From positions 19,745,329 to 19,809,328 of the forward strand of contig OX638369.1 of NCBI GenBank assembly GCA_951812925.1: a DNA stretch of 64,000 nucleotides. Direction: 5' to 3'. This stretch comes from Calliopum simillimum (lineage: Eukaryota; Arthropoda; Insecta; Diptera; Lauxaniidae). Both the position numbers and the translations under genes were made by a program. Below the pieces are notes generated by a model. That model was not told the DNA's origin. It ran no database searches and worked only from the letters and a program-made list of their open reading frames with translations. Below, piece by piece: positions 35,661 to 47,268 of this stretch (within the stretch, counting starts at the first letter, position 1; each line of letters opens with the position of its first letter).

Positions 35661-37767
35661 TCTTCCACTGACTTTTTTGTAAATTTTAAAAATTTTAAAA
35701 AATAGGTCTTATCAGTTGCCCATTCCAAAAATAGTCTTAAAATTTTTCAAATATATTTAAGTTCTTTTCAAAATCTTTTTATAAAAATCGAAGAGTACAA
35801 ACGCTGAAAATAGCAATTTTATTGATCTTTCATTGATATCCTGTTATATGTAACGCCCCATATGCATAATTGAGTCCTTTAACATTTTAGCTAAATTTCA
35901 ATAATAAAATTTAAATTTTTATTTTCTTTCGAATAAAATAAGTAGATGAATATTTGGTTCTTTAAAAATGGTTAAAGTGGTTTGTGTTTCGTTTATTTTT
36001 TTATTTTTTTTTTCTTCCCTGAAGTGTAAATAGAAATTGCGCTTTTTTTTAACCACTTACCACAACCAATTACAACCGACCAGCTCCCTTTTACCATAGT
36101 GCTTTTGTAACACTTTATTTCAGACAATATATTGTACAATATACCATATGTATACTATTCAACATCAATTAAACCACATTCAGTACAGAACAATGAATTC
36201 AATTTTGAATGAACTTATTTATTAAGGTGGCACTCACTACATGCAAGTTTGAATACATATAATGCAACACCATAATACACAAGACGAGACAAAAGTAATG
36301 TCATAATATGAATTGGCTGCCATTTTGTTAGAAATGAAAATATCTGTGCCATGTTTTCACAAAAAAGTTTATTTATAGCTTTGAAATTGTTGCTCAAAAA
36401 TCGCCACTTTCAAATAGATACACCTTAGTGTAAATGTATTGAATTGAAATATACGCTTTGGCGTGATCCTTGGGAAACCGCATAAGCCACGCGCTGCATG
36501 ATGCTGAGGTTAAAAAACTAAAACCGTTTAAATGCAATTAATTGTTGTGCAATTGTTCCTCAGCATCATCATCATCATTCTTTTGTACATTTTATGGGTT
36601 TTTATTTGAAATCACTTTTATTTTTTTAAATTCTTGCTATTTTCTCATTTGTAAAACAAATCGAGACTGATGATGATTGTTGGCTATTGGATTGGTAGTG
36701 CAGCAATGAGAAAAATCAACAGCACAGTCTCAAGGCTGCTAAGAGTGCAATAGAAAATTCAATTAGTGAACTGAAGTGTTCTGAAGAAATTCTCCGACTT
36801 TTCCCTTTGAGCGCTTGTGCTGCGGCTTTCTAACGCAAATCACTGTGGTCGGGTTAAATGTGAAATGGAGTTAAATTGATGAAAAGACAATAAGTTGAAG
36901 AATTAATTTAATTTCTTATTAATTATTTTTTAATACATTTTAATTTTGAAAGTACATTTATTTTGATGATATTGGCCGAAGAATTTTGCAAGATACACAA
37001 AAATATTCCAATGAGTTGCATAAGTACATGTCGCATATATTTTTTTTATGGAGGCTTAGAACTTTTTTTTTTTTTTGTTTCGTTTCAAATAAAATACAAA
37101 AAAATTAATGAAAAGGCCAATATTTTGACTTTACTAAGAAGTTTGCAAACTTTATGACATTTACTGTTTGAACACAATTTCGGGCATATGTTCACCGTGT
37201 TTACATCTTTTGATTACCATCCTGTCGGTTCAATTTAGCTCATCTCCAGTAACCGTTGTTCCGGTATAAGTCTTTACTAGTAATTTGCCAAAGTATACTG
37301 AACATAAATTTTAAAGACATGTGTTTACTTTGACAACTGCTTTAACAGCTATACATACTTCTAAAAAGAAAAACACCCGATACATGTAAGTAATAGTCTG
37401 ATAGTCTCGATAACAATAAGTTAACTAAGTATAAGAAAATAACCTTTAATATCTGAGGCCATATTTTCCTTAAGCTAAATTGCTTACTTCTATTGAGTGT
37501 TTTAGTGAATCTTTTATTTAAAATACATTCGGAAGTGTACACACAAAAAAAGGTAGAAACCTTTTTTTTAAGCTTTCATTAAGTCAAAGTTTTAACCAAC
37601 TTGTCTTGAATAAAGTTATCTTTAGTTCACACTTTTACCCTGTAGGACCAACGAAGTCAATTGTCTCAATAGTTCAATCTTTTTTTTGTATTTAGTCCAT
37701 ATTGGACTAAGCCTGAAACTAGAATAAATTCACTTAAATTACACTTTTCGACACACAAAAAAAAAAA
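35661..37767. other. Intron, no supported gene
   Basis: AT-rich sequence with no coding signal. A GC-richer stretch at about 36460-36850 includes CATCATCATCAT. Nothing else is identified. Confidence 0.5.
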
Positions 37768-38914
37768 CACATGAGAAAATCTAACAAACTCTTAAAGTAG
37801 ACGTTAAAAAAAATACCCGTGTCTCGTGGTTTTTCTCCAACACGTCACATTTTTTTTTAATCGATTTTTGAAGTTTTTTTATCCACTGTACATGAAAACC
37901 AAAAATACCGCATTCTTGCGTTAAATTGATGAATTTAACTATATGATCCTTACATCTGAGGTGTATCAAGTGTTCACAAAACTTATGCATGATATTGCGA
38001 GGAATATTTCTGTATAAAATTTTAACCCTGTACAACCCCCACATGTGGGTCAATTTTGCCCATTTCTGAAAAAGGTACAAAAATGACACCTCCAACAGAA
38101 GAATATTGAGTCAGTATGTACTAGAGAAATATTTGCTATACAATTTCACAAAAAAATCGTTAAAATCAGTAAGCACTTTTAGCAATCAATATTTTCCAAA
38201 TTTCACCCCACTGTAAAACTCTAAAACTACATTTTGGACAAAACTCGTTCTCACAAGATCATAACGAAATCACACAAGGATCATTTTCCTGGAACACATT
38301 AACCTATTATATCCTGTTTTTATGGGTCCTTTTGACCCCTAAAACTGAGCCACAATGGGTTAAAGAATTTTGCAAAATTATCCTACAAAAAATTTCACTT
38401 AGAGTTACCAAAGACGAAAAATTCTTAAAACTTAAGGTAAGCGCGTCAGGGATTTAATTAATATGCAATGTGAAATGTCCTAATTGATTTTAACGATTTT
38501 TTTGGTTTCGGGCTTAAATTTCAACCTTTACTTGTTTAGAAACTAGTAGTGAAATTTTATAGCAAATGTTTCTGTAGTGCATACTGACTCAATATTCCCC
38601 TGTTTTAGATGTAATTTTTGTATCTTTTTAAGAAAAGGGCTAAAATTACCCACATGTGGGGGTTATACAGGGTTAAAATTTTATACTAAAATATTCCCCG
38701 CAGTATCCTGCGTATGTTTGCTGAACACATGATACACCTCAGTTGTAAGGATCATATAGTTAAATTCATCGATTTAACACAAGAATGCGGTATTTTTGTT
38801 TTTTTCATGTACAGTGGATAAAAAAACTTAAAAAATCGACTAAAAAAAAATCACGAGACATGGGTATTTTTTTTTTTACGTCTTCTTTAAGAATTTTTTG
38901 GATTTTCTCATGTG
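37768..38914. mobile_element. Foldback element with a piggyBac-like MITE at its centre
   Basis: The left arm starts CACATGAGAAAATC and the right arm ends GATTTTCTCATGTG. The arms of about 250 bp match in mirror image over blocks such as ATCCACTGTACATGAA, AATACCGCATTCTTG and ACTATATGATCCTTACA. The arms meet at TTAA inside AATTTTAAAATT, where the 647 bp MITE (38026-38672) is inserted. Frames at 37781 and 38785 are mirror by-products of the arms. The superfamily of the outer element is unknown. Confidence 0.78.
38026..38672. mobile_element. piggyBac-like MITE, TTAA target site
   Basis: TTAA stands at 38022-38025 and 38673-38676. The element begins CCCTGTACAACCCCCACATG and ends with the mirror of CCCTGTATAACCCCCACATG. 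CCC...GGG ends with TTAA duplication are the hallmark of piggyBac. The arms continue inward (GAATATTGAGTCAGTATG and CATACTGACTCAATATTC), making the interior palindromic too. No transposase is present. Confidence 0.85.
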
Positions 38915-39094
38915 TTTTACAAAAAGTTCGAAATTGTCGAACAGTGTTATCAATTGTATTAAAAACGGTTCAAATATAATGCATAATCCGTCATTAGTAC
39001 CAAAAGTGGTCCAATTGTGTATCGATTTTGTCAGTGAAACTATAACGTTACTGACTACGTACTGTTTGGTGGTTCGTCGATTGGAAAGAAGAGC

Positions 39095-39350
39095 AAACGA
39101 TAATATATTGGTCTAGTGACTTGCGCTGCGTGGAGAAGCCCGGGTTCAAATCATTCACTCGGTGATTTTCAATTCCAATTTTCAAATTGCTATTAATTTG
39201 TACACAATTTGTCTGAAGAGTCTTTGGAGCAGAAAATTAAACATATATCCAACAAAGACGCTGAGGTATAAAATAAAAAAAAAAAAAAAATTAAAAAAAT
39301 GTTCATTCACACTGAGATTCGAACCCGGTACACATTTGACATTTCTGTGT
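39095..39350. repeat. Possible SINE with two tRNA-like promoter regions
   Basis: On the plus strand TTGGTCTAGTGACTTG followed by CCCGGGTTCAAATC resembles tRNA A and B boxes at normal spacing. On the minus strand the mirror of GATTCGAACCCGG (about 39321-39333) is another B box. A 15-17 nt A-run lies between at about 39275. I cannot fold a convincing tRNA from either, so a SINE or a decayed tRNA pseudogene is the best guess. Confidence 0.3.
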
Positions 39351-39589
39351 AAAATTTGAATTTAAAATTAAATTTGTTGATATATATGAATAAAAAATAA
39401 AATATTGGACTTTTTCTGGTCCGATTGTAACGCATAAGGAGACAATTGGTTACGCCCAATGACAAACAATGTAAAACTTAAATAGAACTTTATATAAGAT
39501 GGGACCAGAATTTGGACTAGTCGGTTTCTCCCATAGAGTAGTTTGCAAATTAGTTTTGGAATAGTCTGTGGTCCTGCAGGGTAGCTCTC

Positions 39590-40090
39590 TTGTCTTCGTA
39601 TTTAGTTAAGTTTTATCCCAACTGCTTTTCACATAAAGTTAACTTTTGTCCACACTCGTTCACGATATTTTCTCTGAACACTAGCTCTCTTATCCTCACA
39701 TTTAGTAAACGTTTATTCTATGTAGGTTGTGTTCACATAAAGTTATCTTTAGTTTCAAGATATTTTCTTTGTACCACAGCTTTATTGTCCCTACATTTAG
39801 TTTACTTTAATCCTAACTGGTCTTCACATAAAGCCAACTTTAGTTCACATTTTTTCAAAATATACTTATTTTCAGTGCCGTTGCTTATTTATCTTCACCT
39901 CAAGTAAAATTTTATCCCAAACTTTTTCAATACGTCTTCTTTATAACTTAGAATTTTCGAATTTTAGTGCTAACCAGTCTTCACATAAAGTTAACTTTTA
40001 TGTGCAAGTTTTCAAAATACCTTCTCTGTATTGGCACTCACGTACATTAATTTAACTTTTATTCACACTTTTAAGAGTTCTATTAATAAC
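39590..40090 (+). repeat. Degenerate minisatellite, period about 100 bp
   Basis: Four or five units share CACATAAAGTTAACTTT, then TTTCAAGATATTTTCTCTG-like, then TAGCTCTCTTGTCCTCA-like, then TTTAGTAAAGTTTTATCC-like blocks. Divergence between units is high. The 105-codon frame here results from the repeat. Confidence 0.65.
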
Positions 40091-40391
40091 TAACAGTTGA
40101 TAGAATCTCATTTTTTTAGGGCAAGTGCTCCTTATTGTGATATAAGTTCAGTAACTTTAAGTGAAATGGAAAAAAAGTTTTAAGTATAAGTATGTGGAGC
40201 TAAATTTTTGTACAATATATAACATAAAATTAGTTGTTAGGGTTATGAAACAACAATATATCAGCGTAACTGTGTAATGTTGACAGACAATACAAAGAAA
40301 CCAATATTTCTACTTAAAATGTAAAATGTGCTTTTATTTTTCATTACCTTACTAAGTATCTATACTTTATCTCTATTACAATGCAAAACAG

Positions 40392-40556
40392 TATGAATTA
40401 CGCTTGGCTGCCTCTGATAATCTCAAAGAAAACTACACTACAGTCATAATACACGTCAAAGATGTCAATGATAATCCGCCCGTATTCGAAAGGCCAACAT
40501 ATCGCACACAAATCACCGAAGAAGATGATCGTAATCTACCGAAACGTGTGCTACAG
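40392..40556 (+). CDS. CadN: N-cadherin alternative exon, proximal copy
   Basis: Exon of 165 nt (55 codons), phase 0 at both ends. It begins Y-E-L-R-L-A-A-S-D-N, continues with H-V-K-D-V-N-D-N-P-P-V-F, the calcium-binding repeat linker, and ends with the first strand of the next repeat, T-E-E-D-D and K-R-V-L-Q. The acceptor is ACAG at 40388-40391. The donor is CAG followed by GTCAAT, with the unusual C at position +3. The exon at 47269-47427 is a paralogue that fits the same place. Drosophila CadN is known for mutually exclusive exon pairs; I infer this is one of them but cannot say which numbered pair. Including both exons would keep the frame but duplicate half a domain, so exclusion must be enforced at splicing. 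Confidence 0.92.
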
Positions 40557-42085
40557 GTCAATAATAAAAAATTGAGAATTTCTTCTTTTGTAACAGCGTT
40601 GCATTTGTGTTTGTTTACGTTACTTTGTATGCGCTAGAATAAAAAAAAAAAAAATTGTAGTAAAATAGTAGTAGAAAAAATACATTTTTTTTTTTTTTTT
40701 GTTCTGTTGTGTATTGTTACACATGTTGCAATTTTGTTCTTTTTAATTTTCTGCATGAAGCACATCTGCTACTTTGTAATGAATGGAACAAAGAAAAAAA
40801 TTTCATTTTTCATAATTTAAAATGCAATAAAAATGCATTGTTAATTTTGTTTTTTGCTACATTTTTTTTATCGCTAAAATTAAACATTAAATTGTTACTT
40901 TGTTTTGTATTGACATATGATTTTTTGCTATTTTTTTTTTTTACATTTATGAATGTGAAAACAACAATATTTAATATTTATGGTATTTTAAGTCAGCTTT
41001 TTTTTTGAAACTCACACCTGAACACTTCACAAAAACAAAAAAAGTGCAAAAATCATGTTATAAATCAAAGTGCGAAAATAATCGTACAGCTGCCACTGTT
41101 GCATACAGTGTTGTGCATCAAAAAATTGCTACATCACTTCAACTGCTAATTGATACATGTTGTATGTATTACAAAAATGAATGTACAATTCATTCATCCG
41201 CTCATTCATTCATTCATTATGGGATTAATTCAGCCAATTGCTAAGAGCTACATACATTTCACTTTTTATTTATTTATTTCCATGGTATTGTATTTTATTA
41301 TTCGGTGAATTTAATATTTTTTTCTTCGATTACAATTATTAAATTTTTACATTGTTTTAAATTTTAATTTATTAAATTTCTCCACGAACATAAAACAATC
41401 TGTAAATATTATGTTTTGTCCTTAAATATTTATTTAATTAAATCAAAATTAAATGAATTATTTAATAATTTAATTAAATCAAGCACTGTGTAACTATTTA
41501 TCAAATAAACAACTTTTTTGCAATTTAATATTTAAATTTATGTGACATGCATAAATCATATATATTTGTATTTGTATTTGATTTATTTTTAATTTAACTT
41601 GTCAAATGTTTTTATTGTCTTATTAAACATATGTAAATTAAAATTTTTTTTTTTTTTTTTTTGGAATCATAAACAGACAAAATCTGTTTTATGACTATAT
41701 GTCAAACATTCTCCAACAACTCATTCAATTTATTTAATTGTTAAGCCAAGTGTGAACCATTAAAACTTATTGATTTATTATAAAAATAAGATGAGCAAAA
41801 ATGTTATCCTAAAAATGTCATTTTATCAGTATTTTTTACAACTTGTCTGATATATAGTTAGTGAACAAGAATTCAAAAAAAAAAAAAAAAAAACTAATAT
41901 ACTTTTCGGTTTGTTCCATAAGGGTGGCCGTATGATGCAAATTTATTAACTTCCGTACTGAAAAATTAACATTTCTCACAAATCTCGAAGAAATATTTTA
42001 TCAAAACTCTATCTTTCGTTTAGAAAAGAAGTTCTTCTAAGGATATTATTAAATTTAATTAAAGCCATTTTTTTGATACAAATAA
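40557..42085. other. Intron start between the alternative exons
   Basis: Very AT-rich, with long T- and A-runs (40680-40700, 41640-41662, 41876-41893). Short frames are low-complexity. No conserved splicing element can be identified by eye. Confidence 0.5.
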
Positions 42086-42507
42086 TAGGGTAAGGGAGGG
42101 AAATATGGACTACGTGGGTAATATGGACCACACGATTATTTCCCACTGCATACATAGGATTTATCGTTATTCATGTTCAAACTTAACGCTAATACCTAAA
42201 GCTTATAATAGGGCGATTTTAGCGTTCGGTGAAGTCGCATGTGTCTGTAAAGTGGATTTTTCTAAAAAAAAGATCAGTGATAATTTTTTTCTATTGAGTA
42301 TATTGCATTATTTCACTTTAAAGACATCGCGTTTTTAAATAAATGGTTAATTATATAAAGTCAGTGAATACTATTTATAATTTATTAGCACAAATAAGTT
42401 CATTAACCAAAAGAGTTTTTGATAAAAAAAACCATTTATTTCACCAACACGTGCTGTGGGTAATATGGACCACCAAAGAAAAAAGCCTCAAAAACAAATG
42501 TATTTAT

Positions 42508-43953
42508 CAGACTTGGGGGTTTTGCATTAAATTTTATTTATCACTAAACTTAGTGCTAGTGAAAAAATATTCACTATCAAGGAATTTATTTAGTGATAGT
42601 GCAAAATCTTTCACTATCAAAAAATTCATTAAGTGGTAATGAAAAAAATTTTCATTGTCACTAAATTTAGTTGAAAGTTTTAAATAATATTTCCATTAAA
42701 TTTAGTGATAGTGAAAATTCATTCACTATCAAAAAATTTATTTAGTGCTCATGACAAATTTTCCATTATCACTAAATCTATTGATAGTGAAAATTTGTTC
42801 CATTGAATTTAATGAAACTTTAATGAAAATTTTCAATAAATGTTGCAATAAATTTAATGAAAATTTGTTTCATTGAATTAAATGAAACATTAGTGGAAAT
42901 TTTCATTAAAGTTTCATTAAATTCAATGAAATAAATGTTCACTTTCAATAACTTCAGTGATTTTTTTATTGGAAATTTCAATTCAATTAAGACAAAATGT
43001 GCCGTACTAGGTCAAAATATTTTGATATTTTTCAATTTTTCCTCCGAGATCTTGTACGATACGATTGCGTGAGCGTTAATCCTACTACATAGTACTTAAA
43101 AAAGCTTACGAAAGCTGTTTTAAGCATTTAGTTGACAAAGGGCAGAAATTATTTGGGTCTGTAGAACTTCAATTCTATAGTTGTACTGAAAAAATGAAGT
43201 ACTTGAAAGACTAGTTATATTAAAAGCTAATACTTTGTAACAATGTAATAAATATTTCGCGCTGTTTGTCGCTGAATAGTAGTATAAAACTAAAAGTCGT
43301 GTTTTAATTTAATCCAAGGTTTTGCAAGTTTTTACCCGAAAAGCTCTTGTTCATGTCCGTTTTATGCTTAAACGTGAGTTTTTCGGGTAAAAAATTGCAA
43401 AACCTTGGAATAAACGAACAGCCTGGATTTTAATGAAAAATTCTATTACAAGTTTCATTGAAAGCTTCATTAAATTTATTGATGGTCAAAATTTGTTTCA
43501 TTGAATTTAATGAAACTTTAATGAACATTTTTTTTACAAGTTTCATTAGAAACTTCATTAAATTTAGTGATAGTAAAATTTTGTTTCATTGAATTTAATG
43601 AAACTTTAATGAAAATTTCCACTAATGTTTCATTTAATTCAATGAAACAAATTTTCATTATCACTAAATTTAGTGCAATTTTTATTGGATATTTTCATTA
43701 AATTTTAATGATAGTGAAAAACTTTCCACCATCATTTAATGAAACAATAGATAGTGAAAAATTTTTCATTACCATCAAATGAATTTTTTCATAATGAAAA
43801 AATTTCCACTATCACTAAATTTAATGGAGAAAATTTTCACTATCTCTAATTAGATTTAGTGGTAATGGAAAAAGTTTCACTATCAAAATATTCATTAAAT
43901 GTTAGTGAAAAGCTCAATGAACTAAACAATTTAGTTCATTACCCCCAAGTCTG
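42508..43953. mobile_element. hAT-like MITE of 1446 bp with 8 bp target duplication
   Basis: The ends are CAGACTTGGGGGT and ACCCCCAAGTCTG, a perfect 13 bp inverted repeat. GTATTTAT is duplicated at 42500-42507 and 43954-43961. An 8 bp duplication with CA/TG-type ends is the hAT pattern. The interior is mostly many alternating-orientation copies of TTTAGTGATAGTGAAAA and AATTTAATGAAACTTTAATG, plus a non-repetitive middle (about 42960-43430) that ends in a 95 bp hairpin at 43314-43408 (stem CCAAGGTTTTGCAA). No transposase. Confidence 0.85.
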
Positions 43954-44039
43954 GTATTTATCATCTTTTTCAGATGGGGAACCTAGTTGCAGTTTTCATG
44001 ATGAGTCTGATGGTCATTATATGTAATTCGTTAACTACA

Positions 44040-44201
44040 AAGGAAAAAAATGATAAAAAATGCATATAATGTAATACTCTTTACTCAGAAGATCGACGTG
44101 GCGAATTTTGGGTTGAATGTGTAATCTGACGTTCTTGGAGTCATGAAAAATATGCCGAATGTGGAAGTGACATTTTCATATGCAACTTCTGTACCAAATA
44201 A
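44040..44201 (+). pseudogene. Decayed C-terminal tail of a pogo-like transposase
   Basis: From 44088 the frame reads E-D-R-R-G-E-F-W-V-E-C-V-I, then a TGA at 44127-44129 where a Cys would be expected, then R-S-W-S-H-E-K-Y and I-F-I-C-N-F-C-T-K and a stop at 44199-44201. Upstream, a one-base shift near 44067 separates K-K-C-I from C-N-T-L-Y-S. The Cys/His spacing resembles the PHD-like tail of many insect pogo transposases. At least one stop and one frameshift make it non-functional. Confidence 0.6.
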
Positions 44202-44448
44202 ACATGTGGGGCAATATGGACTATATTGTCCATATAACACTACACTTTTTTTTATCTTCATTTTGAGTATTTTCAGTTTTTTAATTTTTTTTCTTTATCC
44301 TGATGAGATATTTATCTAAAAGTGAATCAGAATAAAAGTAAATTGTTTCCTTTACTGAATGACGTAAAATTAATTGTTTTGTTTTATGTATTTTGGGTTT
44401 TATTTAAAAAAGAAAGATGGGTGGTCCATTTTTCCCTCCCTTACCCTA

Positions 44449-45565
44449 CTATTTATCTCATTCTATTGTGGAAAACGTTGAATTTAAAAGGACATGAGCT
44501 GAGATAATTGTGTAGATCGTCTTATCTAAAGTGTTTCTGCGAGCATCTACTCATTTGTCAAAAGTAAAAATTTTCGGTTTTAGCACGGACGGGGGTGGAG
44601 GCTAAAAAAAATGGACTACCGCAGATCCTGGCAACATCCATTTTCTAGTAACTTGCGGTCCTTCCTATAAGAATCTGAGCTCAGTTTTCAATAAATGAGT
44701 TAAAAAATACTTTTTTACTCGAAGTGAATTTGCAAATAACAAAAGAAGATATTGGTAGATGTGGAGGCACCAAACTGTATAAGGAAGCACTCAAATGCAA
44801 TTGACATGCTCCTTGGAGCTGTTCAGTTTCGTCTTGGCTAAAATTTTGTTTTAACAGTTTGACAAAATATGGAACGGTTTCCTAGCTTGAACCAAAAATA
44901 GTATAATTTTTGGGTATTTTTGTGATTTTGAGGCCCCAGATTTAATTTTTTCGCGCAAATTTATATTACTTAAGCCTATAGCTAAAACTTTGTCCAAGAC
45001 AAAAAAAAAACAAAACCTCGAATGACTTACGAGATATAATGGAAAAACCTTTGAAGAAACCAGTTTGAATCCAATTTTTAAAGGGCCATAAAATCCAACC
45101 TGGAGCCAAGCTAACAAAATCCAAAAATAGTTTTGCTGGGAACATTATGACGTTTCAGAAACAGCAATCAGAAAGTTGTTTGGATTCGATTAACCGATTT
45201 GTTGCACAGTGTTATTGAATAAAAAATTTTGGTTTTATAAAATAACTGGTAGAAAAATTGGATGATGTTATCCATAAAAACTTTACCCCTATCTGCCAAA
45301 TTATTGATTGAACTAAATTGTTGTAAGTTTGATATATTGCAGACGAAGACTATCGATCCAGATACAAAATATTTTTGCAATATAAAGACTGATAATCGAG
45401 CTAGATAGATTTACAAATTTGACTAATCGACAGGTACGTGTATGCGTCGCTTCGTATCAATTGTTTGTAGTCCTCTAGCTCGTTTACCAGACATTGTACT
45501 GAAAAAATATTTTGTATCTAGATCCGGGACACATAAAGGTAGAATATTATAAAATCTTTACATTA
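44449..45565. other. Intron, no supported gene
   Basis: AT-rich intron. Minus-strand frames at 44851 and 45168 show no recognisable domain. Nothing else is seen. Confidence 0.5.
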
Positions 45566-45975
45566 ATACGCAAGTTAAAAATTTGTCCTACCTTTTTCAC
45601 TATGTTAGAAATGTAGCTTGACTTTAAATTATACACCATTAGAAAGGTATTTTTGTGTCAATGTATACAATGTTAAAATTATTTTAATATTTTGCCATTA
45701 AATCAGGTAAAATTATATGCAAATTTTTTCATATAAACAACGATGAAATACGCGGGCACACAGAGCTGAAAAAAAGATACAGCATATAGAGAAAGACAAA
45801 AATCTGACTAATACTGACTCCATGTTTTTTGTTTTCTTTTCGTTTCACATTTGTCATTGTACGTGTACTGGGTATGATAAATGAGTTTCCTATTTTGTAC
45901 AAAATAGCAGAAAAAGTACTAAAACTGTCCAAAAAGTACCAAAATTATTTAATACATTTGTGGTCAAATTTTGAA
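45566..45975 (+). repeat. Repeat family A, copy 4
   Basis: Forward copy starting TACGCAAGTTAAAAATTTG and ending near GTGGTCAAATTTTGAA. It retains CACATTTGTCATTGTACG and the central AAAGTACTAAAACTGTCC block. Confidence 0.75.
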
Positions 45976-47268
45976 ACATCGAAATTTTTAACTGGTGCTT
46001 CACGTGGAAAACCACAAATTACATTATTTCCTGAAAAAAATGCGAAGACCATTTTGGTATGTTGTTTGAGGGAAAATTCACTATCGATTGGTATAAGTTT
46101 TATGAAGCTTGGAATTTGTGCAAACATCATATCTAATTTGTCTGGTCTATAAGGAATACTGCATACAGGCACAAATGAATATGAGATTTAGAAAGAGCGT
46201 ACTCAGAAGCATGAAGTTGGAGTTTAAGAAAACGTATACGGCGTATATCTAAGCTGAGAATCGCACTCAAAATTTGGGATTGCTTACAGCTCAAAATTCT
46301 CTCCGTGTACCTAAATCTTAAGCGATTTTTTTTTTGTTGGAAGATTATAAGGAGGAGCAGTGCTTAGGGTTATATTTTTAAAAAAATGGGCGGTACCACG
46401 CCTCTAAATGGAAAAAACGCTCTCACAGCTATGTCAATGCTTCGATTTTTATGAAATTTGATAGGGAGATAGCATTAGCGGTACAAAACGATAATTTGAC
46501 CATCATATTGTCAAATGGTCGGTGCTATGTCCCTAAATGATGCTCTCATGGCAAAAACACTGCACCGATTTTAGTGAAATTCAAAGAAACGAAGGATATT
46601 AAAAGTTTTTCGCTGTCAGTGCTAAATTGCTGTATGGAGTTCAGTACTGACATAGGCTTAACACTTAGGAAGTCTTATAAAAAATTGATAATTGTTAGAA
46701 GGGAGTGCCACGGCCGTAAATAGAATGCACGCTTTCACGACAAAACTGCTATATGAATTTTAATGTCACTTGGAATAGCGGTGGACTTAACCATAAGGAT
46801 AGCAATTAAGAACTTTTATTGTTTTATTGAACCTCCAAGGGATCATATTCAAAGTATTTGTTTCATAGTGAGTAGTTCTAAGCTTCTAAAAATGTTTTCA
46901 GAAAAACTATTTTATGTATCCGTTAAGTGTTGAAAAGTTTGAAACTGTTTCCAGAAAACTGTATATATTTTTTATTCAAATGCTGATAGTCTGCCTCACT
47001 CTTATGCAGATCCCTGGTTTTCTCAAAATCGTCATGAAAATACATCTGTATAATTTTTTAAAAATTTTTGATACTTTCCCGAATCATTTATATTTTTCTT
47101 TTTTTACACATAATCATTTTCTAAATCATCACAAAATTTTATATTTTATTTTTTTTTACATTTAATTTATATAAAACTTTTTTGTTCTCTTTTTGTTTCG
47201 TTTAATTTTGGTATGTTTTGTCTGTTGTGTCCCAAATTGCAAAAAAAAAATAAAATAATTTGCTAAAG
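45976..47268. other. Intron before the distal alternative exon
   Basis: Contains a repeat-derived stretch at about 46370-46800 with GGGCGGTACCACGCCTC and related CGATTTT..GAAATT blocks, similar in style to the GGGCGGTGCCACG units inside the palindrome at 57321. The remainder is T-rich. No coding exon other than the one starting at 47269 is seen. Confidence 0.5.

Larger units (their letters stand above)
42088..44446. mobile_element. Pogo-like DNA transposon remnant, TA duplication, hosting a hAT-like MITE
   Basis: Ends GGGTAAGGGAGGGAAATATG and the mirror of GGGTAAGGGAGGGAAAAATG, flanked by TA at 42086-42087 and 44447-44448. Without the nested MITE the element is about 0.9 kb, so it is internally deleted. 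Near its right side a decayed frame (44040-44201) encodes a C-terminal cysteine tail (W-V-E-C, W-S-H-E, I-C-N-F-C) of the type found at the end of pogo/Tigger transposases. TATGGAC motifs recur within the ends (42107, 42122, 42463, 44216). Class is inferred from TA duplication plus this tail. Confidence 0.7.

Noticed and set aside
36224..36430. Possible MITE with AAGGTG...CACCTT ends
   Set aside because: Only about 7 bp match and no clear duplication, so it is within chance expectation.
37781..38979. Pair of similar frames on opposite strands
   Set aside because: They are mirror images created by the arms of the foldback element.
42105..42639. Two consecutive plus-strand frames that could form a transposase
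   Set aside because: They lie in the pogo-like remnant, but only the cysteine tail at 44040-44201 is recognisable; the N-terminal frames show no DDE motif.
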